From positions 744,001-808,000 of the forward strand of contig NZ_CP017244.1 of NCBI RefSeq assembly GCF_001908375.1: 64,000 bases of DNA. The letters run 5' to 3'. The stretch comes from Rhizobium etli 8C-3 (GTDB taxonomy: Bacteria; Pseudomonadota; Alphaproteobacteria; Rhizobiales; Rhizobiaceae). The notes under the pieces are model-generated. The model worked only from the letters and a program-made list of their open reading frames with translations, had not been told where the DNA came from and searched no databases. This document shows, piece by piece, positions 27,301 through 36,305 of the stretch (position 1 is the first letter of the stretch; the number at the start of each line of letters is the position of its first letter). The position numbers were made by a program, and so were the translations under genes.

Positions 27301-28632
27301 ATGACGGGCCAGGATGGCAGTATTCTTGATTATGTCGGGATTCTTGCCGTGTTTTTTCTCGTTGGCGCCAACGGTTTTTTCGTGGCTGCCGAATTCGCAT
27401 TGGTTTCCGTCAGGCGCAGCCGCGTGGCCGAGCTCGCGGCCGCGGGACGTATGAACGCTTCAGCGCTTCAGCGGGCTGTGGACAATCTCGATGCAAATCT
27501 TGCGGCCACCCAGCTCGGCATAACGATCTCTTCACTCGCTCTTGGCTGGGTCGGCGAACCGGCGCTGGCGCATCTGATCGAGCCGCTATTGGCGTGGTTG
27601 CCCGGTGACTGGGCAAGGACAGGCTCTCATGCCATCGCAGTTGTCATTGCGTTTGTGATCATAACGGCGCTTCACATTGTGCTTGGCGAGCTGGCACCGA
27701 AGAGCCTCGCTCTGCAGCGTAGTGAGGAAACCTCGTTGGCCGTGGTCCGGCCGCTTGGGTTCTTTCTCGTCTTATTCAAGCCGGCGATTTTTGCTCTCAA
27801 TGGTATGGGCAACCTCGTGCTTCGTGCTTTCGGCCTTCACCCCGGAACTGGTGAATCCTCCTTCCATTCTCCGCAAGAGCTGAAGTTGCTGGTGGCCGAA
27901 AGCCAGGAGGCGGGTCTTCTCAACCAGGTGCAGCAACAGCTCGTCGAGCGCGTGCTCAATATCGGCGAAAGACCGATTTCCGACGTCATGACACCGCGTC
28001 TGGACGTGGAGTGGTTCGACGCCGACGACAGCGAGGCAGAAATCCTGAGAACGATTAGGGAGTGCAGGCACGAACAGCTTCTCGTTGCTCGCGGCTCAAT
28101 CGACGAGCCGATCGGGATGGTTCTTAAGAAGGACTTGCTCGATCAGGTTTTGGACGGCGGCAGGATCCGGCCGATGGATGTCATCAAGCAGCCGCTGGTG
28201 CTTCACGAAGGAACCTCGGTGGTCCGCGTTCTCAGCAGCTTCAAGGCGTCACCGGTCCACCTCGCTATCGTCATCGACGAATATGGCAGTCTCGAGGGAA
28301 TTGTCACGCAGACGGACTTGCTGGAGGCGATCGCCGGGGAACTGCCGGGATCCGACGAGGAACCGGCGATCGTGGTTCGCGAAGACGGCTCACTGCTCGT
28401 TGATGCAATGATGCCGGCCTTCGACGCTTTCGAAAAACTGGGCCTGCGGAACAAACCGGATGCTGACTTCCATACGCTTGCGGGATTTGCCCTTCATCAG
28501 CTCCAGCACATCCCGGAGACCGGTGAGGTTTTCGAGTTCGACGGATGGCGGTTCGAAGTCATCGATATGGATGGAATGCGCATCGACAAGATCCTGGCAA
28601 CGCGCAGTCCGACGCAAGGAGCCGATATCTAG
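27301..28632 (+). CDS. DUF21/CBS/CorC_HlyC membrane protein
   Basis: 443-aa inner-membrane protein of the HlyC/CorC (YtfL/CNNM-like) family, linked to divalent cation transport or tolerance. An N-terminal DUF21 domain with about four membrane segments (ILAVFFLVGANGFFVAAEFA; HIVLGELAPKSLAL) is followed by a CBS pair (PISDVMTPRLDVEWF; VIDEYGSLEGIVTQTDLLEA) and a C-terminal CorC_HlyC domain (TLAGFALHQLQHIPETGEVF). The ATG at 27301 fits the family; an upstream in-frame extension lacks hydrophobic character. It stands alone, 169 bp after the GntR gene. Confidence 0.9.
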   Translation: MTGQDGSILDYVGILAVFFLVGANGFFVAAEFALVSVRRSRVAELAAAGRMNASALQRAVDNLDANLAATQLGITISSLALGWVGEPALAHLIEPLLAWLPGDWARTGSHAIAVVIAFVIITALHIVLGELAPKSLALQRSEETSLAVVRPLGFFLVLFKPAIFALNGMGNLVLRAFGLHPGTGESSFHSPQELKLLVAESQEAGLLNQVQQQLVERVLNIGERPISDVMTPRLDVEWFDADDSEAEILRTIRECRHEQLLVARGSIDEPIGMVLKKDLLDQVLDGGRIRPMDVIKQPLVLHEGTSVVRVLSSFKASPVHLAIVIDEYGSLEGIVTQTDLLEAIAGELPGSDEEPAIVVREDGSLLVDAMMPAFDAFEKLGLRNKPDADFHTLAGFALHQLQHIPETGEVFEFDGWRFEVIDMDGMRIDKILATRSPTQGADI

Positions 28633-28884
28633 GCTGGCTGCCGTGCCGAGCCAGTCTCATTCGTTTTCCGATCACCGCCGATTCTTGAAATCTCCGGCGC
28701 AACCTCCGATCATGCCTGCCATTGTCAGGCTCATAAAAATCAATCCCGGCGTTCAGACGCATCAAAGCGATCAGCCGCCGGGCAGAAAGAAATTTCCCTG
28801 TCATCCATCATTGGAAATGCTCTTTGCTTTTAACCACTAAATTTATAGACAATAAATAGTTCATTCAATCGGAAAGGAAAACAG

Positions 28885-29442
28885 ATGGCCGCTCTGCGAC
28901 TGGTCGGAATTGCCGGCAGCTTCAACCGCCCTTCCAAGACATGCGCGCTCGTTGAGGAGGTTGCCGATCGCGCGGCGCATAGATATGGCTTCGACCGTCG
29001 CGTTTATGATCTACACGATGTTGGCCCATCGCTCGGCAGTGCGTTATCGCGAAGGGAACTGGACGATCAGGCAAAGGGTGTCATCGATGCAATCGTCGGC
29101 GCTGACGCTTTGGTGGTCGGCTCGCCGACTTACAAGGGATCCTATCCCGGTCTGTTCAAACATCTGATCGACCTTATTGAACCCGGGGAACTGCGCGCAA
29201 AGCCGATCATCATCACGGCAACTGGCGGCGGAGACCGGCATGCTCTGGTGGTCGAGCACCAACTGCGGCCGCTCTTCGGCTTCTTCATGTCCCATACCCT
29301 GCCGACGGCCGTCTACGGATCGGACCGAGATTTTGCGGACTACAAGGTTGCTTCAAAGCCACTGTCGACGCGGATTGACGAAGTGGTAGGCGAACTTGCA
29401 GCTTTTTTTCCAGGCGATGTGATCGTTGCGGCCGCCGAATAA
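28885..29442 (+). CDS. NADPH-dependent FMN reductase (SsuE/MsuE type)
   Basis: 185-aa flavodoxin-fold reductase supplying reduced FMN to two-component monooxygenases. The flavin-binding start is LVGIAGSFNRPSKT, and the family motif GSPTYKGSYPGLFKHLIDL follows, with GGGDRHALVVEHQLRPLFGF matching SsuE/MsuE-like reductases. AAAGGAAAACAG precedes the ATG and a short AT-rich stretch precedes that. No partner monooxygenase is in the window. The upstream 28633-28884 gap holds no supported gene. Confidence 0.88.
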   Translation: MAALRLVGIAGSFNRPSKTCALVEEVADRAAHRYGFDRRVYDLHDVGPSLGSALSRRELDDQAKGVIDAIVGADALVVGSPTYKGSYPGLFKHLIDLIEPGELRAKPIIITATGGGDRHALVVEHQLRPLFGFFMSHTLPTAVYGSDRDFADYKVASKPLSTRIDEVVGELAAFFPGDVIVAAAE

Positions 29443-29542
29443 CGTTCAAGGCCTGATATCCTCGCGGGACTAAGAGGAATTCGATGCCGACAACCCTTTG
29501 CACGGCCGCATTAAAATGCCGCGGCATGTCGCGGAGCGACTT

Positions 29543-30142
29543 ATGAAGCGTGTTGCAATGAGCCGAATACTCATTCTCCCCGGCCTCTTCGGTTCAGGTG
29601 AGGGGCACTGGCAGCACCATTGGTTGAAGGAGCATCCGCACAGCCGGCTTGTCGAACAGGACGACTGGGATCGTCCCCGCTTGCACGACTGGATGCTCAG
29701 ACTTGAGGAAACATTAGCCGAGGAGGAGGACGATGCCTATATTGTCGCTCACAGTCTCGGTTGCCTTTTGGCCGCTCAACTGGCAGGCCGGCCATCGGCT
29801 CGGCGCGTCAGGGGAGCCCTTCTTGTTGCGCCATGCGATCTGCGTGCAACAGAAGCGCTCCATCCCGGTCACATCGACTTTGGCACGATGCCCACCAAGG
29901 CGCTGCCCTTTCCAAGCATCGTCGTCGGCAGTCTCAACGATATCTATATAAGCCTTGACCGGTTGACGATGTTTGCGCGCCTTTGGAGATCCGATCTCAG
30001 GAACATCGGATTGGCCGGACATATCAACGTCGCAAGCGGATTCGGGCGCTGGCCGAGCGGGTATGGACTTTTGACAACGTTGAAGAGCCGCACCCGCCGC
30101 CCGCGGCAGGTTGAACGTAGGCGAGCGGTCACCAATGTTTGA
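29543..30142 (+). CDS. RBBP9/YdeN-family serine hydrolase
   Basis: 199-aa alpha/beta hydrolase. The N-terminus ILILPGLFGSGEGHWQHHW, nucleophile serine in VAHSLGCLLAAQ, and the C-terminal GHINVASGFGRWPSGY (catalytic histidine) identify the RBBP9/YdeN family. The ATG at 29543 (MKRVAMSRIL) has GGAG six bases upstream; a downstream ATG at 29561 is also possible. Cytoplasmic; the substrate is unknown for most members. It lies between the FMN reductase and peroxiredoxin genes without clear operon links. Confidence 0.85.
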   Translation: MKRVAMSRILILPGLFGSGEGHWQHHWLKEHPHSRLVEQDDWDRPRLHDWMLRLEETLAEEEDDAYIVAHSLGCLLAAQLAGRPSARRVRGALLVAPCDLRATEALHPGHIDFGTMPTKALPFPSIVVGSLNDIYISLDRLTMFARLWRSDLRNIGLAGHINVASGFGRWPSGYGLLTTLKSRTRRPRQVERRRAVTNV

Positions 30143-30240
30143 AGCGTGCGGCCGCAAGCGGCTTGCTGTCGGCTAAGATGAGCGTATATCGCTAGCCGAA
30201 GACGGAATTCACGCGTGATCCAGGAGAAAGGACCCAACCC

Positions 30241-30900
30241 ATGAGCCTTCGCATCAATGATATTGCACCTGACTTCTCCGCCGAGACGACGCAGGGCCCA
30301 ATCCATTTTCATGAGTGGATAGCAGATGGTTGGGCGGTGTTGTTCTCGCATCCGAAGAACTTCACGCCAGTCTGCACGACGGAACTTGGCGCAATGGCCG
30401 GGCTCGAACAGGAGTTCACTAAACGCGGTGTCAAGATCATCGGCATATCCGTCGATCCGGTGGAAAGCCACGGCAAGTGGAAGAACGACATCAAGACGGC
30501 TACCGGTTTCGATGTCGGCTATCCACTGATCGGCGACAAGGATCTCAAGGTCGCCAAGCTCTATGACATGCTGCCGGCAGGCGCAGGCGAGAGCTCGGAA
30601 GGCCGCACGCCGGCCGACAACGCCACCGTGCGCTCTGTCTTCGTCATCGGCCCCGACAAGAAGATCAAGCTCATCCTCACCTATCCGATGACGACGGGCC
30701 GCAACTTCAATGAAATCTTGCGTGCCATCGATTCCATTCAGTTGACGGCCAAGCATCAGGTAGCGACACCTGCAAACTGGCAGCAGGGGGAAGACGTCAT
30801 CATCACGGCTGCGGTTTCGAACGAAGACGCGATCTCGCGCTTCGGCTCTTTCGACACTGTCCTTCCCTATCTCAGGAAGACCAAGCAGCCGACCGGTTGA
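30241..30900 (+). CDS. 1-Cys peroxiredoxin (Prx6 type)
   Basis: 219-aa thiol peroxidase that detoxifies hydroperoxides. The peroxidatic cysteine is C45 in NFTPVCTTELG; no second cysteine is seen, so it is a 1-Cys enzyme needing an external thiol reductant. The long C-terminal region (GEDVIITAAVSNEDAISRFG) is typical of Prx6. AGGAGAAAGGACC precedes the ATG. Probably single-gene. The following gap 30901-31107 holds nothing I can support. Confidence 0.94.
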   Translation: MSLRINDIAPDFSAETTQGPIHFHEWIADGWAVLFSHPKNFTPVCTTELGAMAGLEQEFTKRGVKIIGISVDPVESHGKWKNDIKTATGFDVGYPLIGDKDLKVAKLYDMLPAGAGESSEGRTPADNATVRSVFVIGPDKKIKLILTYPMTTGRNFNEILRAIDSIQLTAKHQVATPANWQQGEDVIITAAVSNEDAISRFGSFDTVLPYLRKTKQPTG

Positions 30901-31107
30901 TCGAGCCTCGGAGCTTGTGCGGATTGACTGGATCGGCGCGCAACGACCACGGAAGCGGGAGAGACGCCCGATTTTCGTCCCTGATCGTTTGCGCGCATTC
31001 CCCACACTCGTCCAGGTCTCCCCACATCGCTTCGTTCGGATCTGCCGGCCAAGATCTTGAAGCCGCGCCCTGCAATGAGCGCTCGACGCGGCCGCTTGAT
31101 CGCGACG

Positions 31108-31569
31108 TCACCCCTTCCGGGGTCGGACCTCCATGAATAGGTATGGTGCGCCGGTTCCCGAGGGGATCGCATAGACGTCATAGGACGCCTGCGGGTCGTC
31201 TCCCATCCCCAACGAGCCAGGGGGCATGCCAGGCACGGCCAGCCCTCGGACCGGCGGCCGCTCCCGCAGCAGGCGCTGAACGGCCTCAAGCGGAACGTGT
31301 CCCTCAAGGTAGTATTCCTCGACGATGGCAGTGTGGCATCCCTCAAGGGCGGCGGGGACTCCCAGCCGCGCTTTAACTGCGGCAAGGTCGCCGGTGTCGC
31401 GCACGTCGACAGAAAATCCCGCCGCGGCCATCGCCTTCGACCATTCGCGACAGCAACCGCAGTTCGGATCCTTGTGGACAGTCATCTTCGCTGGGGCGGC
31501 GGCGCGGACCCCGCTGCCAAGGAACACCAGGGCGGATGCCGCCATTGTGATGAAGCTTCTCCTGTGCAT
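31108..31569 (-). CDS. DUF411 metal-binding protein, exported
   Basis: 153-aa periplasmic protein. The N-terminus HRRSFITMAASALVFLGSG is a Tat-like signal. The DUF411 core follows, with the cysteine motif KDPNCGCCREW and later CHTAIVEEYYLEGHVP, VRGLAVPGMPPGSLGM. DUF411 proteins recur in copper/silver resistance operons and are thought to bind copper. AAGGAG lies upstream of the ATG at 31569 (a GTG three codons earlier is possible). Last gene of the copper operon. Confidence 0.9.
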   Translation of the reverse strand: MHRRSFITMAASALVFLGSGVRAAAPAKMTVHKDPNCGCCREWSKAMAAAGFSVDVRDTGDLAAVKARLGVPAALEGCHTAIVEEYYLEGHVPLEAVQRLLRERPPVRGLAVPGMPPGSLGMGDDPQASYDVYAIPSGTGAPYLFMEVRPRKG

Positions 31570-31624
31570 CGTCTCCACTCCTTGATGTCCTGCCGCCCGG
31601 ATGGACGCGGGCGGCAGGAGGCGG

Positions 31625-31912
31625 CTATTTTACCTCGGTGACCATCAGCTTGCCATTCACGCGTTCGGCAACGAACTCGATGTTCGAGCCTTCCTTCAGC
31701 TTTTCCAGCAATGCAGGGTCTTCAACACGGAAAACCATGGTCATCGCGGGCATGTCGAGGCCCTTGAGGTCTTCATGTTTGATGGTGACCTTCTTTGCCT
31801 TGGTGTCGACCTTGTTGACAACGCCCTTGGTGAATTCCTGGGCAAACGCACCGAAGGCCGTGCTGGCGCAGAGCAGGGCGGCTACGGTGACCTTGATCAT
31901 TGCAGTTTTCAT
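31625..31912 (-). CDS. CusF-like periplasmic copper-binding protein
   Basis: 95-aa exported protein: signal peptide KTAMIKVTVAALLCASTAFG, then a CusF OB-fold with the copper site in KHEDLKGLDMPAMTMVF. The tryptophan that caps copper in E. coli CusF is replaced by methionine here, as in many alpha-proteobacterial relatives. The ATG at 31912 fits the signal peptide. It should carry Cu(I)/Ag(I) in the periplasm. It lies between the cupredoxin and DUF411 genes in the operon. Confidence 0.9.
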   Translation of the reverse strand: MKTAMIKVTVAALLCASTAFGAFAQEFTKGVVNKVDTKAKKVTIKHEDLKGLDMPAMTMVFRVEDPALLEKLKEGSNIEFVAERVNGKLMVTEVK

Positions 31913-31934
31913 CTCTGTGTCTCCTTGGTTTCGA

Positions 31935-32414
31935 TTACTTCCCGGCGACGGTGACGTCGCCGTGCATGCCTGCTTCATAGTGACCAGGGATCAGGCAGGC
32001 GAACTTGAACTGGCCGTCGGTGGTGAACTTCCAGACGATCTCGCCGGATTGACCTGCCGGAAGCCGGATCGAATTCGGATCGTCATGTTCCATCTCCGGG
32101 AACTTCTCCATGACCGCCTTATGCTCAAGGATCTTGTCTTCCTGATCGAGCACGAATTCGTGATCGACGGTGCCGGCATTCTTGATCGCGATCTTGACTG
32201 TCTGCCCCTTGCGGACATTGAAGACGGCGGGGGTAAACAGCATCTTCCCGTCGTCGGTTTCCTTCATCGTGACGCGGATCGTTTGCGTCGCCTTGGCTTT
32301 GTCGCCAGGTTCGCCAACGGGCATCTTTTCACCGTGACCGCCAGCGTGATTGCCGGTGGCCAGGGCTGGGGTTGCGAGCGCGACCAGCGCCAGTGCCAGT
32401 ACATAGTTTTTCAT
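31935..32414 (-). CDS. Periplasmic cupredoxin (copper resistance)
   Basis: 159-aa exported plastocyanin-like protein. Signal peptide at 1-19 (NYVLALALVALATPALA), a His/Gly-rich segment, then a cupredoxin fold. Type 1 copper ligands are the histidine in TVDHEFVLD and Cys/His/Met in FACLIPGHYEAGM. Such proteins accompany multicopper oxidases in copper-resistance loci (CopI-like). It is 34 bp after the multicopper oxidase and 22 bp before the CusF-like gene. Confidence 0.9.
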   Translation of the reverse strand: MKNYVLALALVALATPALATGNHAGGHGEKMPVGEPGDKAKATQTIRVTMKETDDGKMLFTPAVFNVRKGQTVKIAIKNAGTVDHEFVLDQEDKILEHKAVMEKFPEMEHDDPNSIRLPAGQSGEIVWKFTTDGQFKFACLIPGHYEAGMHGDVTVAGK

Positions 32415-32448
32415 GGGTAAATCCTTTTTTGATGTGGAGGATTGAGCC

Positions 32449-33795
32449 TCAGCCGTTTGTCGGCTTCGGTGTGATTTGCGTTTTCGCGTCCTTGACCTTG
32501 GTCGCGTCCGGCAGTTCGCCGGTCCATTCCCAAGCCTGGGTCCCCGGCGGGTTCTCGTACCAGCCCGGATCGGAGTAGTCGCCCGCCGAGATGCCCTCGC
32601 GGACCTTGACGACCGAGAACATGCCGCCCATCTCGATGGGGCCGTGCGGCCCCCAGCCGGTCATCATCGGAATGGTGTTCTCGGGGATAGGCATTTCCAT
32701 TTCGCCCATATCAGCCATACCCTTGGTGCCCATGGGCATGTATTCCGGCTGAAGCTTCTTGATCTTCTCGGCGACCTTGGACTTGTCGGCACCGATGAAG
32801 GTCGGGATGTCGTGTCCCATCGCGTTCATCGTGTGATGCGACTTGTGGCAATGGATCGCCCAGTCGCCGAGGTACTTGGCGTCGAACTCGTAGGCACGCA
32901 TTGCACCGACCGGAATGTCGATGCTTACCTCCGGCCACCGCGCTTCCGGCCGCACCCAGCCACCGTCGGTACAGGTCACCTCGAAGTCGTAGCCATGCAT
33001 GTGGATCGGATGGTTCGTCATCGTCAGGTTGCCGACGCGGACGCGGACCCGGTCGTTCTTGGAAACGACGAGTGGACTGATGTCCGGAAACACGCGGCTG
33101 TTCCAGCACCACATGTTGAAGTCGGTCATTTCCATGATCCGGGGCACGTAGGAGCCGGGATCGATGTCATAGGCATTGAGAAGGAAGACGAAGTCACGGT
33201 CGACCGGCATGAACTTCGGGTCCTTCGGGTGGACGACGAAGAAGCCCATCATGCCCATGGCCATCTGCACCATCTCGTCGGAGTGCGGGTGGTACATGAA
33301 GGTTCCCGACTTTACGAGATCGAACTCGTAGACATAGGTCTTGCCGACCGGGATATGCGGCTGTGTCAGGCCACCGACACCGTCCATGCCCGACGGCACG
33401 AGCATGCCGTGCCAATGGATCGTCGTGTGTTCCGGCAATTTGTTCGTGACGAAAATGCGGACGCGATCTCCTTCGACCGCCTCGATGGTGGGACCGGGTG
33501 ATTGACCGTTGTAGCCCCAGAGATAGGCCGTCATGCCGTCAGCCATCTCGCGTTCGACCGGTTCGGCGACCAGGTGGAACTCCTTGACACCGTTGTTCAT
33601 CCGGTGCGGCAGGGTCCAGCCATTGAGCGTAACCACTGGCTGGTAATCTGGTCCCGAGGTCGGATGGAGCGGTGGCTGCATGTCCGCCGATTCCATCGTT
33701 GGTGCGTCGGGCAGACCCATTGCCGACGTCTTTGTCCAAGCGGCCGTCGAAAGGAGAGCGGCGCTAGCTCCAATGATCTGTCTTCTATTGAACAT
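32449..33795 (-). CDS. Multicopper oxidase, periplasmic (copper tolerance)
   Basis: 448-aa enzyme that oxidises Cu(I) or organic substrates in the periplasm. The N-terminus FNRRQIIGASAALL is a Tat signal. Copper motifs are HWHG (127-130), HPH (169-171), HPIHMHG (262-268) and HCHKSHH (315-321) with a nearby axial methionine. The C-terminus is Met-rich (KGMADMGEMEMPIPENTIPM), probably binding extra copper. The ATG at 33795 has GAAAGGACATCGCT upstream. It lies 14 bp after the outer-membrane protein gene. Close relatives are usually annotated as copper oxidases. Confidence 0.93.
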   Translation of the reverse strand: MFNRRQIIGASAALLSTAAWTKTSAMGLPDAPTMESADMQPPLHPTSGPDYQPVVTLNGWTLPHRMNNGVKEFHLVAEPVEREMADGMTAYLWGYNGQSPGPTIEAVEGDRVRIFVTNKLPEHTTIHWHGMLVPSGMDGVGGLTQPHIPVGKTYVYEFDLVKSGTFMYHPHSDEMVQMAMGMMGFFVVHPKDPKFMPVDRDFVFLLNAYDIDPGSYVPRIMEMTDFNMWCWNSRVFPDISPLVVSKNDRVRVRVGNLTMTNHPIHMHGYDFEVTCTDGGWVRPEARWPEVSIDIPVGAMRAYEFDAKYLGDWAIHCHKSHHTMNAMGHDIPTFIGADKSKVAEKIKKLQPEYMPMGTKGMADMGEMEMPIPENTIPMMTGWGPHGPIEMGGMFSVVKVREGISAGDYSDPGWYENPPGTQAWEWTGELPDATKVKDAKTQITPKPTNG

Positions 33796-33809
33796 AGCGA
33801 TGTCCTTTC

Positions 33810-35276
33810 TCAATGGCCGCCGCCACCGCGGCTCTCGGAGGCAGAGGCAACTTCGGTCTCTGCTGACGTAGCCGTCGCGCCGCCGCCATAAATCGCTGGC
33901 GCAAGGTTGGCTTCGGCCAACCAGAAGTCGCGTTTGGCGTTGACGGAGAGCAGGATGGAGTTGATCTTGTCGCGTGTGTCGGTGAGCAGTTCGAACGTGT
34001 TGGTGATCATGCCGTTGTAGGTCAGCAGAGACTCCTCTTCGACCTTGGTGCGCAGCGGCACGACGCTGTTGCGGTAGTGCCGGGCGATGTCGTAGTTCGA
34101 CCGGTAGGCCTCGTAGGCGGAGCGTGCTTCCGAACGGACGTTGATGGCTTTTTCCGCCAACTCGTTGGCGGCACGCATGTAGTCAAGCTCGGCCTTGCGC
34201 ATCCGGGCCTTGCCGGTGTCGAAGATTGGGATCGCGAATTCCAGCTCGGCAAATCCCGTCGTGTCGACCTTCTTGTCGCCGTCCTCGATTTCGCGTTCCG
34301 TTTCAAGCCCCGTCAGGATTTCCAGATCGGTCACATACCGAGTTGCCTCTGTCAGCCCATAGGAGCGAGCGGTCGCCTCCAACTCAAGTTTGGCGACTTG
34401 CAGATCGATACGGTTGCGAAGTGCCTCCGCCTCGATGGTATCGCGCTTGACGACAGCCCTTGGCAGGGACGGCAGGCTGTTCGGGACTTGATAGTCGAGG
34501 TCAGAGCCCCAAAGACCCATAAGACGCGTAAGCTCTTCCTTTGTCAGCCGGGCCGCCAGACGCGCCTTTGCGGTTTCGCCTGCAAGCTCGGCTACAAAAA
34601 CATGCTCGCGAGCTTGAGCGCCTTTGGTCATTGCCCCGGTCTCGCCCAGCTTCTGTGCTAGCTCGGAGGCTGCATCGGCAGTGGCTTGGGCGCGTTGCAA
34701 CTGGCCCACGTTCTCCCAGGCAGCAACGGCGTTGATCCAGGCGCGACGGGTGTCGGCGGCAAGCTGAAGCGTACGCACAGCAGCGTTCAACTGTGCTTGC
34801 CGGAACCGCGTGTCAGCGATTTCGATGTCACGCTTCTTCGTGGCAAGCGCCAGGATGTTGGTGACGACTGCCCCTTCGACTGTCTTGAAGGCCTCTAACC
34901 CGGGCGTCCCGATGCCTGTCAAACCAACGGCTACAGTCGGGTTCAGGAACATTGTCGATTGCCAGGCGTCAGCGGCGCTGTCGCCAAGATCGGCATACGC
35001 CGCCTGAAGGCCCTTGTTGTTCAGCAGGGCGATCTGTACGGCGGTCTCGACGTCGAGTGACTTCTTGCGAGCCAGGAGCGCTCTGACCTGAGCAGATGCT
35101 GCTCGCGCCTGTTGTTGATTTTGCACCCAGACGGTTCGCTTAGAGGCGATGGCAGCAGTCTTACTGGAGACAGTGGTGAAACCGGCTTCATTCCTGGCAT
35201 ATTCCGCGCTGCTGACACAGCCTGCTAGGACGAATGGAATAACTGAGATGGCTGCGAGCAGTTTCGTCGGGGTCAT
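33810..35276 (-). CDS. TolC-family outer-membrane efflux lipoprotein
   Basis: 488-aa outer-membrane factor with a lipobox (FVLAGC, Cys about residue 20). Two OEP repeats follow, rich in long helices (RTLQLAADTRRAWINAVAAW; DYMRAANELAEKAINVRSEA). No RND pump or membrane-fusion gene is in the operon, so it may work with a pump elsewhere or act on its own with the oxidase system. Its ATG overlaps the stop of the small lipoprotein gene by 4 bp (ATGA), fixing the start at 35276. Confidence 0.9.
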   Translation of the reverse strand: MTPTKLLAAISVIPFVLAGCVSSAEYARNEAGFTTVSSKTAAIASKRTVWVQNQQQARAASAQVRALLARKKSLDVETAVQIALLNNKGLQAAYADLGDSAADAWQSTMFLNPTVAVGLTGIGTPGLEAFKTVEGAVVTNILALATKKRDIEIADTRFRQAQLNAAVRTLQLAADTRRAWINAVAAWENVGQLQRAQATADAASELAQKLGETGAMTKGAQAREHVFVAELAGETAKARLAARLTKEELTRLMGLWGSDLDYQVPNSLPSLPRAVVKRDTIEAEALRNRIDLQVAKLELEATARSYGLTEATRYVTDLEILTGLETEREIEDGDKKVDTTGFAELEFAIPIFDTGKARMRKAELDYMRAANELAEKAINVRSEARSAYEAYRSNYDIARHYRNSVVPLRTKVEEESLLTYNGMITNTFELLTDTRDKINSILLSVNAKRDFWLAEANLAPAIYGGGATATSAETEVASASESRGGGGH

Positions 35277-35500
35277 GACGGGTCTCCTTCGGCGGGAGAC
35301 TGCGACTGGTTCTGTTGCCGCCAGGGCCTGGGGTCGACGGGCTGCCTGTCGACATAGCCCGAGATCGGCGACCGGTATGCGACCGGGCGCGGGGAGGGCT
35401 GTTCGACTGCGGCCGACGACGCCGTTACGTCGGGAGGAAGTGTGGATGCGCAGCCGCCGATAACAAGCGGCAGCCCCACCACGAGAAGCGAGGTTTTCAT
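35273..35500 (-). CDS. Small lipoprotein of the copper operon
   Basis: 75-aa lipoprotein: MKTSLLVVGLPLVIGGCAST gives a signal peptide ending at a lipobox (IGGC). The mature part is proline-rich (SPISGYVDRQPVDPRPWRQQ). I do not recognise a domain. The 4-bp overlap with the TolC-like gene suggests coupled synthesis and a role near the outer membrane. The ATG at 35500 is chosen because it starts the signal peptide. Confidence 0.75.
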   Translation of the reverse strand: MKTSLLVVGLPLVIGGCASTLPPDVTASSAAVEQPSPRPVAYRSPISGYVDRQPVDPRPWRQQNQSQSPAEGDPS

Positions 35501-35592
35501 TATGAAATTTCCGAGTATGAGATAGCCTAAAGGGCACCCGCCACACAAAGGCAGATGTCCGGCTGGACCCGATCAAGCGGGCGCGTCTCTAT

Positions 35593-35985
35593 TCAGATGT
35601 TCGGAGGACGGTCGAGCGTTGGCAGTTCACCAAGCGTCGTCCGGTCGTCGACGAACTGCCGGATCGAAGTCACGACGGGCCCACCGACGTCCTGGCCATC
35701 AGAAATAATCCCGATGCCGCCGCAAAAATCGTCACAGCAGTCCTGTTTGACGAGCTTTGATCCGTCATCATCGGAGACATCGCCATGCGAGTGGTCATGT
35801 TGGGCGACGTCGACCCTGTCATGCGCGCCGTGCGACAGCATCGCGTCAAACGGAGCGGCTCCAGGATCTGGGAAGGGAGAGCCATGCATCGCTGCATTAG
35901 CGTTCGACAGCGAATACCCCGCCAGCGATACGATGATCACCAGCCGCATCATCACGAGCAGCCTGCTCACTATGATTCGGTACAT
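35593..35985 (-). CDS. His/Cys-rich exported protein, first gene of the copper operon
   Basis: 130-aa protein with a hydrophobic N-terminus (RLLVMMRLVIIVSLAGYSL) that may be a signal peptide, then a metal-binding-looking region HGAHDRVDVAQHDHSHGD and a cysteine cluster QDCCDDFCGG. The end (LGELPTLDRPPNI) is polar. I do not recognise a named family with certainty; it resembles small metal-responsive proteins at the head of copper operons. The start is uncertain (35985 or 35994). It is the first gene after the MerR-type promoter. Confidence 0.7.
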   Translation of the reverse strand: MYRIIVSRLLVMMRLVIIVSLAGYSLSNANAAMHGSPFPDPGAAPFDAMLSHGAHDRVDVAQHDHSHGDVSDDDGSKLVKQDCCDDFCGGIGIISDGQDVGGPVVTSIRQFVDDRTTLGELPTLDRPPNI

Positions 35986-36305
35986 CTTGCCCATTCCCAA
36001 CGAGCTACATGCAAAGCAGCCCGATTTCAATCAGGTCCCATATGTTGTTGATGTTCGCGTCGTTTATGTGGCGCGAACATTACCTTATGCACAGGCTAGA
36101 GGTTCCAATGCTGGTAAGGTCAAGGAGCTGTTCTTCCCTGACTGTGCCCGATCTCGAATGCTGCCCGGCTCTATTTGCCGCGGCTCTCGGCGCAGCGACG
36201 ATACTGCATATCCAATCGGACCGCGCTGATCGGCCTATGCTCGTGCCGGCTCTACCGAAACCGCTCAGCTCCGATGCGGCAAAACTTCCATATGGAACCT
36301 GATGC
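35986..36305. other. Region between the copper operon and the HutC-type gene
   Basis: About 320 bp with one clear signal, the MerR-type promoter at 36093-36123. No MerR gene reads out of it. A plus-strand stretch after 36108 (TVPDLECCPALFAAALGAA) faintly recalls an ArsR-type N-terminus, but no complete gene follows. Confidence 0.5.
36093..36123 (-). promoter_or_regulatory. MerR/CueR-type promoter of the copper operon
   Basis: The minus strand reads TTGACC (36123-36118), a 19-bp spacer, then TAGCCT (36098-36093). The spacer contains the imperfect dyad TACCA-GCAT-TGGAA. An over-long 19-bp spacer with a dyad between -35 and -10 is the hallmark of MerR-family copper/silver promoters (CueR/HmrR). 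The regulator must be encoded elsewhere. Confidence 0.8.

Noticed and set aside
29944..31005. 353-residue minus-strand frame opposite the hydrolase and peroxiredoxin genes
   Set aside because: It is the antisense shadow of two well-supported plus-strand genes.
36108..36302. Plus-strand frame beside the MerR-type promoter, with TVPDLECCPALFAAALGAA recalling an ArsR-type N-terminus
   Set aside because: The similarity ends after about 15 residues, there is no helix-turn-helix, and no MerR motif was found, so it is not a supported regulator.
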